Below are positions 1-7,154 of a DNA stretch of 64,000 nucleotides, piece after piece. Source of the stretch: Bacillus sp. FJAT-28004 (lineage in GTDB: Bacteria > Bacillota > Bacilli > Paenibacillales > Paenibacillaceae); the NCBI RefSeq assembly GCF_001280845.1, contig NZ_LGHP01000001.1, positions 4,567,777-4,631,776 on the forward strand, read 5' to 3'. A model generated the notes under the pieces. That model searched no databases, was not told where the DNA came from, and saw only the letters and a program-made list of their open reading frames with translations. How positions within the stretch are numbered: position 1 is the stretch's first letter; each line of letters begins with the position of its first letter. A program made the position numbers and the translations under genes.

Positions 1-296
1 GGGCGAGCCTGCTCTGCTGGAGCTTCCTTACGCAACTCAATGGCTTCAGGTTTTAATTGCGATTGTATAACAAATAGACCAGCGCGCGGCTTGCTAAGAA
101 CATAACCTTCTACCAGCAGCATGTGATACGCCGTTTCGATGGTTGTTTTACTAAGCTTTGTTTGCTCGCGCAGCGATCGTATAGAAGGAAGCTTCGTTCC
201 ATTCTCTAGAGCACCAGATTGTATGAGTCCGCGAATATGTCGGTATAAAACCAAATAAACAGGGCCTTGCTCTTCTTCTGAAAGGTTGATATCCAT
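1..296 (-). CDS. GntR/MocR-like transcriptional regulator, N-terminal part only
   Basis: The gene reads leftwards from an ATG at 296 and leaves the window with no stop, so only about 98 residues are visible. They form a GntR winged helix: 'PVYLVLYRHIRGLI' (about residues 12-25), 'LPSIRSLREQT' and 'TTIETAYHMLLVEGYV', then the wing 'KPRAGLFV'. This N-terminus is typical of MocR/PdxR proteins, which continue into a PLP-dependent aminotransferase-like domain, but that part is not visible, so a shorter GntR protein is possible. It is divergent from the RidA-family gene at 427. MocR regulators often control their divergent neighbour, so control of that gene is an inference. Confidence 0.75.
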   Translation of the reverse strand, partial: MDINLSEEEQGPVYLVLYRHIRGLIQSGALENGTKLPSIRSLREQTKLSKTTIETAYHMLLVEGYVLSKPRAGLFVIQSQLKPEAIELRKEAPAEQAR

Positions 297-426
297 CTTA
301 TCCCCACACGATCTGACCCTTAAAATTGATATAAATCTGACACTGTGTTAGAGGTCAATTCTAGTATAAACTTTGGAATAGGCTTCCATCAATAACAAGA
401 AATATAAATAGAAAGAAGGGGTTGTT

Positions 427-912
427 ATGCCTCAAGTAGAAGGAACCATTGAAAGAAGATTAACGGCATTAGGTATTTTTCTTCCGAAGGCGAGCGAGCC
501 CGCAGCTAAATATGCTAACTGCGTATTTTCAAATGGACTTCTGTTTGTATCCGGTAAAGGACCAGCTGCGACGATCAAAGGTAAGCTTGGCAACGAGCTC
601 ACGACAGCAGAAGGTTATCAATTGGCTAGGCAGGCAGGAATTGAAGTTCTCGCCGTATTAAAAACTACATTGGATCAGCTGGATCTTGTGACCCGCGTCG
701 TAAAGGTGCAAGGTTTTGTGAATGCTGATCCGAGCTATGAAGAGCATCATAAGGTGCTTGATGGCTTTTCCGATTTGATGCTGGAGGTATTTGGCGAGAG
801 GGGAATTCATGCCCGTTCGGTCATGGGAGCGAGCTCATTAAGAAATCAGCTGCCGATCATTGTAGATTCTATTTTTGAAGTGGCCCCTCGGATAAAGTCT
901 TCTAATTATTAG
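427..912 (+). CDS. RidA (YjgF/YER057c) family protein
   Basis: A 161-residue protein of the RidA superfamily, slightly longer than the ~125-residue RidA and matching the ~150-residue paralogous Rid groups. The family forms trimers; classic RidA deaminates reactive enamine/imine intermediates released by PLP enzymes. Visible motifs are 'FSNGLLFVSGKGP' (about 35-47), 'RVVKVQGFVNADPSY' and the C-terminal 'HARSVMGASSLRNQLPI', which contains the substrate-binding arginine region. The start ATG follows AGAAAGAAGGGG. It is divergent from a MocR-like regulator gene, so a role beside PLP-linked amine metabolism is plausible. The exact substrate cannot be told from sequence. Confidence 0.85.
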   Translation: MPQVEGTIERRLTALGIFLPKASEPAAKYANCVFSNGLLFVSGKGPAATIKGKLGNELTTAEGYQLARQAGIEVLAVLKTTLDQLDLVTRVVKVQGFVNADPSYEEHHKVLDGFSDLMLEVFGERGIHARSVMGASSLRNQLPIIVDSIFEVAPRIKSSNY

Positions 913-959
913 CCGTTGCATTTGCTTTAATATTGCCTTAACATTAAAGTTTAGGAAGG

Positions 960-983
960 CCGTCAGGTGATGACGGTTTTTTT
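960..983 (+). terminator. Rho-independent terminator after the RidA-family gene
   Basis: Six-base arms CCGTCA/TGACGG enclose GGTGA and are followed by seven T residues. Confidence 0.85.
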
Positions 984-1023
984 CTATTTAAAAGAAAGTG
1001 TTTATTTCTAAGGAGTGAGAGTC

Positions 1024-2910
1024 TTGAAGTTTTTTCCCAAACGTTACGACAGATCACTGTTTATCGTTGTATTCATCCTTATGATGTTGAAAATGCTCCT
1101 GTTTCGCCATTTCGTCTTTCAGGGCATACAGGTGGAGAGCTTGCTGCCGGATGCGGCAGCTGTACTAGCGTTGCTTCTGCTACTGGATCTGATCACCTTT
1201 GCGAGGTGGAGAGGAGCCGTGTTTGGGCTCGTAAATGCAGTGCTTTCCCTGCTGTTATTTGCATCAACGGTTTATTTCAGCTACTACGGGACAGTGCCTA
1301 CTTATACCGCGCTGCATGGACTTGACCAGGTACTGCAGGTTCGGACAAGTGTAGGGTCCATTATTTTACCTTCTTATTATATCTACTTTTTAGATGTTGC
1401 CGTCTTGGCTGTTATATATATCGTTAAACGAGTCAGAGGCATACACAGCGATGGACGCAAGCGGATTGCAAAACCATTGTACACAGCAATTGCAGCTGTT
1501 CTGTGCGTTGCGATCTCGGGTGGTTTCATTTGGTCCGCGAATACGATTCCGAATGAGATCGTGAAAGCTGAGAATTTAGGTTATATCGATTATCAGGTAG
1601 CGGCAGCCATTAAGGCGAGCAAAGAACAGGCTGCACTGGAGAATGGAAATGTGGAAGAGACGGGGGCTGAAGCGGTAGCACTCAAATCCTCTTATTTTGA
1701 CCAAGCTGGAGATATGGTTGTTGCAGGTACACCCAATTATTTCGGGTTTGCCAAAGGGAAAAATGTTATCGTTATACAGATGGAGGCATTTCAAAACTTT
1801 GCAATCAACCTCTCTGTCGGTGGTCAGGTGGTTACACCCGTGCTTAATCAGCTAGCTAAGGAAAGCTTCTACTTTCCACATGTTTTTCAACAAATAGGAC
1901 AAGGCAACACATCGGACGCTGAATTCATGTCGAATACATCCATTTACCCGACCGGTGATATCGCGATGTCGACAGGCTACGGCGACCGAGTGTTACCTAG
2001 TCTTCCGAGACTGCTTGGAGAAATCGGGTACGATTCCAACACGTTTCATATTAATGATGTGACATTTTGGGATCGCAACCGAATGTATCCTGCACTAGGT
2101 TTTACGACATACTATGATAAGCCATCATTTGATAATGACCATTTTAATTCCTTCGGGGCTTCTGATCAGGAACTTTACAGGGTGGGACTTGAAAAGCTTC
2201 AGGAAATGAAGAAGCAAGACAAGTCGTTTTATGCCCAATTCGTAACCACATCCAGTCATCATCCTTTCAAGGTTCCAACGGAGCTTCAGCATATTACGAT
2301 GCCTGACTCCTTGGAAGGAACACAGCTAGGTAATTATTTGACGGCATTAAATTATACGGATTATGAACTCGGCCGTTTTATTGATGGGCTCAAAGCGAGC
2401 GGTATGTGGGAAAACACGGTTTTGGTCGCATACGGCGATCACGCTGGTTTACAGACGACAGATAATGATCCTGCATGGGTTAGCGAGCAGCTTGGCATAA
2501 CGTATGATGGACAAATTAGCCGCCTCAACATCCCGCTTATTGTTCATGTACCAGGCGCAGAGGGGAAGATAGTTAATCAGGTAGGTGGTCAGGTAGATAT
2601 TATGCCTACCGTAACTAATTTGCTAGGCATATCACTGGATGATAAAGCTTTTACGACATTTGGTCATGATTTGCTTAATACTTCTCAAAATGTTATTGGT
2701 GTGAGGTATTATTTTCCGACGGGGTCGTTTTTCAATAATGACATTTTTTTCATACCAGGCAAAGGTTTTGAGGACGGGACCGCGATCGATATTAGAACGA
2801 AAAAGCCAGTGGCTGACTTCAGCAAATATCGCGGAGATTACGATTATATACTGGAGCTGATGAAGCTTTCGGATGAATATGTCCGGCTGCTGCCGAAGCG
2901 GGCACCATAG
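1024..2910 (+). CDS. LTA synthase (LtaS)-like membrane sulfatase-fold protein
   Basis: A membrane phosphoglycerol-transferase-like enzyme of 628 residues, the usual LtaS length. Five hydrophobic helices occupy roughly residues 15-180, followed by an extracellular alkaline-phosphatase-fold domain. Catalytic-domain motifs are 'VIVIQMEAFQNF' with the metal-binding Glu, 'GQGNTSDAEF' whose Thr296 is the expected nucleophile, 'DVTFWDRNRMY', 'TTSSHHPF' and 'YGDHAGL'. LtaS enzymes polymerise glycerol phosphate from phosphatidylglycerol into lipoteichoic acid; a primase or YvgJ-like paralogue role is possible. I place the start at TTG 1024, nine bases after AAGGAG; an upstream GTG at 1015 overlaps that ribosome binding site. 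Glutamate racemase lies downstream, giving a cell-envelope context, but a terminator separates them. Confidence 0.85.
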   Translation: MKFFPKRYDRSLFIVVFILMMLKMLLFRHFVFQGIQVESLLPDAAAVLALLLLLDLITFARWRGAVFGLVNAVLSLLLFASTVYFSYYGTVPTYTALHGLDQVLQVRTSVGSIILPSYYIYFLDVAVLAVIYIVKRVRGIHSDGRKRIAKPLYTAIAAVLCVAISGGFIWSANTIPNEIVKAENLGYIDYQVAAAIKASKEQAALENGNVEETGAEAVALKSSYFDQAGDMVVAGTPNYFGFAKGKNVIVIQMEAFQNFAINLSVGGQVVTPVLNQLAKESFYFPHVFQQIGQGNTSDAEFMSNTSIYPTGDIAMSTGYGDRVLPSLPRLLGEIGYDSNTFHINDVTFWDRNRMYPALGFTTYYDKPSFDNDHFNSFGASDQELYRVGLEKLQEMKKQDKSFYAQFVTTSSHHPFKVPTELQHITMPDSLEGTQLGNYLTALNYTDYELGRFIDGLKASGMWENTVLVAYGDHAGLQTTDNDPAWVSEQLGITYDGQISRLNIPLIVHVPGAEGKIVNQVGGQVDIMPTVTNLLGISLDDKAFTTFGHDLLNTSQNVIGVRYYFPTGSFFNNDIFFIPGKGFEDGTAIDIRTKKPVADFSKYRGDYDYILELMKLSDEYVRLLPKRAP

Positions 2911-2922
2911 AAGCAGATTAAG

Positions 2923-2957
2923 CGCCTCTTGTCCATCCGGACTTGAGGCGTTTTTTT
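2923..2957 (+). terminator. Rho-independent terminator after the LtaS-like gene
   Basis: Arms CGCCTC/GAGGCG contain an inner GTCC/GGAC stem and are followed by seven T residues. Confidence 0.9.
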
Positions 2958-3062
2958 CTTCGTAAATGCAATTATAAGCTTTTATGGAGGCAGGCAATGA
3001 GGTAATATGGATATAGCTACATCCGATACTCTATTCCAATAAACGTAAGGAATCGATGAGAC

Positions 3063-3860
3063 ATGCGAATTGGTTTTTTTGATTCAGGGCTTGGCGGGCT
3101 TACCGTATTAGCGGAAGCACTCCAAAGACTACCTGATAAGGATTTTCTTTATATGGCGGACACACTCCATGTTCCTTATGGGACGAAGCCAGAGGAGGAC
3201 GTGAAATCGTATATTTTTGATACGGTAGGTTTAATGATGGAAGAGGGCATAGATGCATTGGTCGTTGCTTGCAATACAGCAACCAGTATTGCGATTAACG
3301 ATTTAAGAGAGCGTTATTCTCTGCCCATTGTCGGTATGGAGCCTGCTGTCAAACCAGCAGTAGAAATGAACCGTGCAACAGGCAAAAGGGTGCTCGTGTT
3401 CGCAACGCAGTTAACGCTTCAACTGCCTAAATACTATGCGCTCGTGTCACGCGTGGATGAGATGGGAATCGTGGATTCACTGCCTCTGCCGGAGCTTGTA
3501 CGTTATTGTGAGGCGCTGCAATTCGATAAGCAGATCATCAATGAATATTTTCGGGCAAAGCTCGCGGACTATGATTTGAACAATTACGGTATTATTGTAC
3601 TCGGCTGCACGCATTACCCTTTCTATAAGGATATATTGAGGGAGCTGCTTCCTGCTCATATCGAGATTGTAGATGGGAATGTGGGAACGGTGAAACGTCT
3701 ATCCGCATTATTGAACCGCTATGGTATCGCAGGTGGTGGCGGAAACGGGAACGTACGCTTTATGTGCTCCGGTCAAGAGCCTGCCTACGTGGACAAAATG
3801 CAAAAGGCCCTTTCGATTTTACGTGAAAAAAACACCTTAACACAGACTCTTCCAAGCTAA
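3063..3860 (+). CDS. murI: Glutamate racemase
   Basis: Converts L-glutamate to D-glutamate for peptidoglycan, in the cytosol. The 265-residue length fits the family. The N-terminal 'IGFFDSGLGGLTVL' is the family signature; the two catalytic cysteines are in 'VVACNTATS' and 'VLGCTHYP', both present and correctly spaced in the two half-domains. 'MADTLHVPYGTKPEE' matches the substrate loop (usually D-x-x-x-x-PYG). The ATG at 3063 follows AAGGAATCGATGAGAC, a moderate ribosome binding site. The gene stands alone between terminators. Confidence 0.96.
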   Translation: MRIGFFDSGLGGLTVLAEALQRLPDKDFLYMADTLHVPYGTKPEEDVKSYIFDTVGLMMEEGIDALVVACNTATSIAINDLRERYSLPIVGMEPAVKPAVEMNRATGKRVLVFATQLTLQLPKYYALVSRVDEMGIVDSLPLPELVRYCEALQFDKQIINEYFRAKLADYDLNNYGIIVLGCTHYPFYKDILRELLPAHIEIVDGNVGTVKRLSALLNRYGIAGGGGNGNVRFMCSGQEPAYVDKMQKALSILREKNTLTQTLPS

Positions 3861-3868
3861 TGACAAAC

Positions 3869-3912
3869 AATAGGCGTACAACATTTCTTTAAGAATGTTG
3901 TACGCCTATTTT
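3869..3912. terminator. Bidirectional terminator between murI and exonuclease III
   Basis: A perfect 17-bp inverted repeat (3869-3885 and 3894-3910) with an 8-base loop, A-rich at the left edge and T-rich at the right, lies between two convergent genes. Confidence 0.9.
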
Positions 3913-3929
3913 AGTAATCATATTATCAA

Positions 3930-4703
3930 TTAGATGATTGCTGGAGGTTCTTCCAGTGTGAGCAGAACCGGACAATGATCGCTTCCTAAAATATGAGTGT
4001 CGATTTGCGCATCGATGAGCAGCGGGCTTAGTCTCGATGAGGCTAAAAAATAATCGATCCGCCATCCGACGTTCCGCTCGCGTACCTTCATCATGTAAGA
4101 CCACCAGCTGTATACATCTGCACGATCTGGGTAAAAATATCTGAACGTATCGAGGAAGCCGGTTGCCAGCAGCTCCGTCATCTTGCCGCGCTCTTCAAGC
4201 GTAAAGCCAGAGTTGCCTAGATTAGGCTTCGGATGCTTAAGATCGATCTCCTGATGGGCTACGTTCAAATCACCGCAAACGATCACAGGCTTCAAGGCAT
4301 CAAGCTGCTGAAGATAACCACGGAAGCGATCTTCCCATTCCATTCTATAGTCCAACCTTGATAAGTCGCGTTTTGCATTAGGGGTATATACGGTAACCAG
4401 ATAAAATCCCTCAAACTCGAGCGTAATGACTCGTCCTTCTGGCTCCGAATTTTCCTCAATGCCGTAGTGCACGGAGAGGGGCTTTATCCGAGTGAAAACA
4501 GCTGTGCCAGAGTAACCCTTTTTAATCGCGTAATTCCAATATTGCGAGTACTCCTCACCCAGCTCCATGCTTATTTGTCCATCTTGCAGCTTCGTTTCTT
4601 GCAGGCAAAAAATATCCGCATCCGTATCCTTAAAATAATCGTTAAAACCTTTGGTTACGCATGCTCTTATACCATTGACGTTCCAGGATACTAGCTTGAT
4701 CAT
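3930..4703 (-). CDS. exoA: Exodeoxyribonuclease III / AP endonuclease
   Basis: A 257-residue exonuclease III family enzyme for base-excision repair of abasic sites. Active-site motifs are in order: 'KLVSWNVNGIRA' at the N-terminus, 'IFCLQETKLQ' with the metal-binding Glu, 'GYSGTAVF', 'VTVYTPNA', 'PVIVCGDLNVAHQEIDL' with the Asp/Asn pair, 'YSWWSYM', 'GWRIDYF' and the terminal 'LGSDHCPVLL' with the catalytic Asp-His. It closely resembles Bacillus ExoA. I choose the second of two adjacent ATG codons (4703) because it sits eight bases from AGGAG; 4706 is the alternative. It is a single-gene unit convergent with murI. Confidence 0.96.
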   Translation of the reverse strand: MIKLVSWNVNGIRACVTKGFNDYFKDTDADIFCLQETKLQDGQISMELGEEYSQYWNYAIKKGYSGTAVFTRIKPLSVHYGIEENSEPEGRVITLEFEGFYLVTVYTPNAKRDLSRLDYRMEWEDRFRGYLQQLDALKPVIVCGDLNVAHQEIDLKHPKPNLGNSGFTLEERGKMTELLATGFLDTFRYFYPDRADVYSWWSYMMKVRERNVGWRIDYFLASSRLSPLLIDAQIDTHILGSDHCPVLLTLEEPPAII

Positions 4704-4769
4704 CATCTATCTCCTAACGTTTTCTATCATACGTAATAGTTTATCATATATCTGTTAGAGGATTTATGG

Positions 4770-4927
4770 AAACATAATGTTTATTCGACAAAAAAAAGAC
4801 TGCCCTAGGGAGATTAGACTCCTGCTGGACAACCTTATCTTTGTTTATATATAAATAATAAGTCATAATACGGAGCAGCTGGGGCCGAAACATTCTCTAT
4901 TCGGAGAAGGTTCTCGGTCTTTTTTTT
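4770..4927 (+). other. Structured intergenic stretch ending in a terminator, possible small RNA
   Basis: Between exoA and the MarR gene there is no coding sequence. A clear rightward terminator lies at 4883-4927: GGCCGA pairs with TCGGTC and TTCTC with GAGAA, followed by eight T residues. No gene upstream on this strand would need it. The left edge near 4791-4798 is an A8 run next to CTGCCCTAGGG, which could terminate leftward transcription. The segment may encode a small RNA or simply insulate the MarR promoter at 4944. I saw no convincing promoter for it. Confidence 0.4.
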
Positions 4928-4943
4928 GCGTGGTAAAAGTTGG

Positions 4944-4976
4944 TTGACAACCTTTTATCCTAATGTTAGGATAAAA
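4944..4976 (+). promoter_or_regulatory. Promoter and palindromic operator of the MarR/WrbA operon
   Basis: TTGACA (4944-4949), a 17-base spacer and TAGGAT (4967-4972) form a SigA-type promoter. A perfect inverted repeat with 11-base arms TTTTATCCTAA (4953-4963) and TTAGGATAAAA (4966-4976), separated by TG, covers the spacer and the -10 box. Its placement would block RNA polymerase, as expected for autorepression by the MarR protein encoded at 5033. Confidence 0.8.
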
Positions 4977-5032
4977 ACACACTAGAACTAGGAACTATGA
5001 TTAAAAGATAAATACAGCAAGGAGGCTTCAGC

Positions 5033-5485
5033 ATGTATCAACAAGATGAGCAAAGCCAGCTTGATCTCAGATTGTTTCGTGTATGGTTCAAAGCATCGAA
5101 GGCAGTCGCTGACAATGTACGCAAGGATATTGAAAGTCATGGCATAAGTCAGGAACATTTTATGATATTGGAGCTGCTATACAGCAAAGGGCCTCATCCT
5201 ATACAGAAAATAAGCGAAAAGTTCTCTATTCCAAGTGGAAGCATTACCTATGTTGTCGATAAGCTTGAGAAAAAAGGATATGTGAGGCGAGAGCCAAACG
5301 CTACCGACCGCAGAGGTTCAATTGTCATTCTTACAGAAGCAGGGCAAATATTGTTTGATGATATATTTCCGAAGCATGCGGATGTTATTACACGAAACCT
5401 CGGTTTCGTAAGCAATGAGGACAAAGTGAAGCTCATTGACTTATTAAAAGAAATTGGTCTTGGCGCAGAACAACTCGGCGATTAA
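5033..5485 (+). CDS. MarR-family repressor
   Basis: A 150-residue winged-helix dimer of the MarR family. Helix-turn-helix and wing are visible as 'ISQEHFMILELLYSKG', 'IQKISEKFSIPSGSITYVVDKLEKKGYV' and 'RREPNATDRRGSIVILTEAG' (about residues 43-108), the last being the conserved D-x-R wing. The start ATG follows AAGGAGGC. The perfect palindrome over its promoter suggests autorepression. The gene is 26 bp upstream of a WrbA-type quinone reductase, the arrangement seen with quinone- or electrophile-sensing MarR proteins (MhqR group), so derepression by quinones or similar compounds is inferred. No cysteine sensor is obvious: I see no Cys in the protein. Confidence 0.9.
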   Translation: MYQQDEQSQLDLRLFRVWFKASKAVADNVRKDIESHGISQEHFMILELLYSKGPHPIQKISEKFSIPSGSITYVVDKLEKKGYVRREPNATDRRGSIVILTEAGQILFDDIFPKHADVITRNLGFVSNEDKVKLIDLLKEIGLGAEQLGD

Positions 5486-5511
5486 TATAAAAGTTTAAGG
5501 AGATGAATAAA

Positions 5512-6126
5512 ATGACAGCTATTAATCTTGCTATTATTTATTACAGTGTGACGGGAACGAATTATCAAATGGCGCAATGGGCTGCTGAAGGCGCGAAGGC
5601 AGCTGGAGCCGAAGTGAAAATTTTGAAGACACCTGAGCTTGCAAAAGAGGAGGACATCCAAGCCAACCCAATTTGGAGAACTCATGTTGCAGCTACTCAA
5701 GATATACCGGAGGTTACATACAAGGATCTGGAATGGGCTGACGCGATTATTTTCAGTATTCCATCTCGTTTTGGCGGTATCCCTGGTCCTGTTAAGCAGT
5801 TTCTTGATTCGACAGGATCACTATGGTTTAACGGCAAGTTAGTCAATAAAGTCGTTAGCGGAATGACTTCTGCTCAGAACGCTCATGGCGGCCAAGAGCA
5901 AACCATTCTTGGTCTATATACCTCAATGTACCATTGGGGAGCAATAGTAGCTGCACCAGGTTATTCGAGCCCTGTGACCTTTGAAGCCGGCGGCAATCCA
6001 TATGGTACGAGCGTGACGGTGCAAGGCGGGAAAATGGTTGAGGATGTAAAAGCGGCAGTTGAATATCAAGCGAAGCGCACGGTGAATGTTGCGCAGTGGG
6101 TGAAGCAAGGTCTGGCTCAAGCATAA
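5512..6126 (+). CDS. WrbA-like NAD(P)H:quinone oxidoreductase
   Basis: A 204-residue flavodoxin-like protein of the type IV NAD(P)H:quinone oxidoreductase family, which reduces quinones by two electrons and so avoids semiquinone formation. The FMN phosphate loop is 'YYSVTGTNYQMAQW' (about residues 9-22). 'FSIPSRFGGIPGPVKQFLD' and 'TSAQNAHGGQEQTILGLY' match the WrbA flavin-binding loops. The ATG at 5512 is nine bases from AAGGAG; an in-frame ATG at 5503 sits too close to it. It forms an operon with the MarR gene and ends at a strong terminator. Confidence 0.93.
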   Translation: MTAINLAIIYYSVTGTNYQMAQWAAEGAKAAGAEVKILKTPELAKEEDIQANPIWRTHVAATQDIPEVTYKDLEWADAIIFSIPSRFGGIPGPVKQFLDSTGSLWFNGKLVNKVVSGMTSAQNAHGGQEQTILGLYTSMYHWGAIVAAPGYSSPVTFEAGGNPYGTSVTVQGGKMVEDVKAAVEYQAKRTVNVAQWVKQGLAQA

Positions 6127-6146
6127 GCTGGAACGAATAATAAATG

Positions 6147-6178
6147 AAAGAGGCAGAGAGCGATACTGCCTCTTTTTT
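6147..6178 (+). terminator. Terminator of the MarR/WrbA operon
   Basis: AAAGAGGCAG and CTGCCTCTTT pair around a short loop and run into a T tract. Confidence 0.9.
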
Positions 6179-6254
6179 GTGCTATTATGGTATGGTAATG
6201 TTAGCTTTCTTCGATGAATAGATGGAATGACAGCCTTGAAAGGCGGGAATAACG

Positions 6255-7082
6255 GTGAACGCAAGCAAAAGTACATTTTGGAAATCCTACATGAGCGGTT
6301 TGAAATTGCATGTTGCCGTAGCAGAGTATACGAAGGTGCCGATTTCGTGGAAGGACGACAATTATACGACGGATGTGAATAAGCTTTATTATATCCAGGA
6401 GGGTGAGGGGTATATTAAGGTCGGTAACCAAACTTATTATCCGAAGCCCGGCGACCTGTGCTTGCTGCCCGCTGATGTCGTGCAATCATACGGTACAATC
6501 AATACGAATACCTACGGAAAATACTGGTGTCATTTCACTGCCCAAATAGATAATTTCAACCTATTTCAACTGCTTGAAATGCCCGTCATGATTTCCATAT
6601 CCGATCATGCAGACCTGAAGGGGAAATTTGAAAGGCTTGTGCAGCATTATAAGAGTGAGGACTGGACATCCGAGCTGCAGGTGCAGTCATCGTTTCTTGA
6701 GATTATGGCGATGATGCTGGAGCAGGCTGAACAGGTTACAGTCAAAACGCCGGCGACCAGTTCATTTGAGAAATTGAATGTGGTGCTCACTTATATAGAG
6801 GAGCATTTATCGGAAAATATTACAGTGGATACACTCGCACAGCTTGTACATTTTCACCCTAATTATTTTATACGCATGTTCAAAAATACGACGGGGCTTT
6901 CGCCCATTCAATATGTGAATCGCAAGCGTATGGACAAGGGACGACAGCTGCTATCATTTACTTCGCTAAGCATCTCGGCCATAGCAGAGTCACTAGGAAT
7001 GGATGCCACGTATTTCTCTCGTTTGTTCAAAGAGTATATGGCTTTGTCACCGAGCGAATACAGGGAGCTTTCTCTGAAATAA
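6255..7082 (+). CDS. AraC-family regulator with cupin sensor domain
   Basis: A 275-residue regulator. Residues ~20-110 form the AraC-type cupin ('LYYIQEGEGYIKVGNQTYYPKP' is split by the beta turn; 'PGDLCLLPADVVQSY' follows), likely binding a small sugar-like ligand. Residues ~175-272 contain two helix-turn-helix motifs: 'ENITVDTLAQLVHFHPNYF' and 'SISAIAESLGMDATYFSRLF', ending in the family signature 'KEYMALSPSEYR'. The start is GTG 6255 after AAAGGCGGG. It is convergent with the PhyH-HEAT gene at 7155. Targets are not evident from the sequence. Confidence 0.9.
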   Translation: MNASKSTFWKSYMSGLKLHVAVAEYTKVPISWKDDNYTTDVNKLYYIQEGEGYIKVGNQTYYPKPGDLCLLPADVVQSYGTINTNTYGKYWCHFTAQIDNFNLFQLLEMPVMISISDHADLKGKFERLVQHYKSEDWTSELQVQSSFLEIMAMMLEQAEQVTVKTPATSSFEKLNVVLTYIEEHLSENITVDTLAQLVHFHPNYFIRMFKNTTGLSPIQYVNRKRMDKGRQLLSFTSLSISAIAESLGMDATYFSRLFKEYMALSPSEYRELSLK

Positions 7083-7103
7083 ATTTAGAATATCTACAAA
7101 GTC

Positions 7104-7134
7104 AAAAGGACAGCGAATGGGTCGCTGTCCTTTT
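7104..7134. terminator. Bidirectional terminator between AraC and PhyH-HEAT genes
   Basis: Perfect 12-base arms AAAAGGACAGCG and CGCTGTCCTTTT enclose a seven-base loop between convergent genes. Confidence 0.9.
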
Positions 7135-7154
7135 CTTAATTTATCCACATGGAA

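Noticed and set aside
5923..6276. 117-residue open frame antisense to the WrbA gene
   Set aside because: It is a shadow of a well-supported gene and crosses its terminator.
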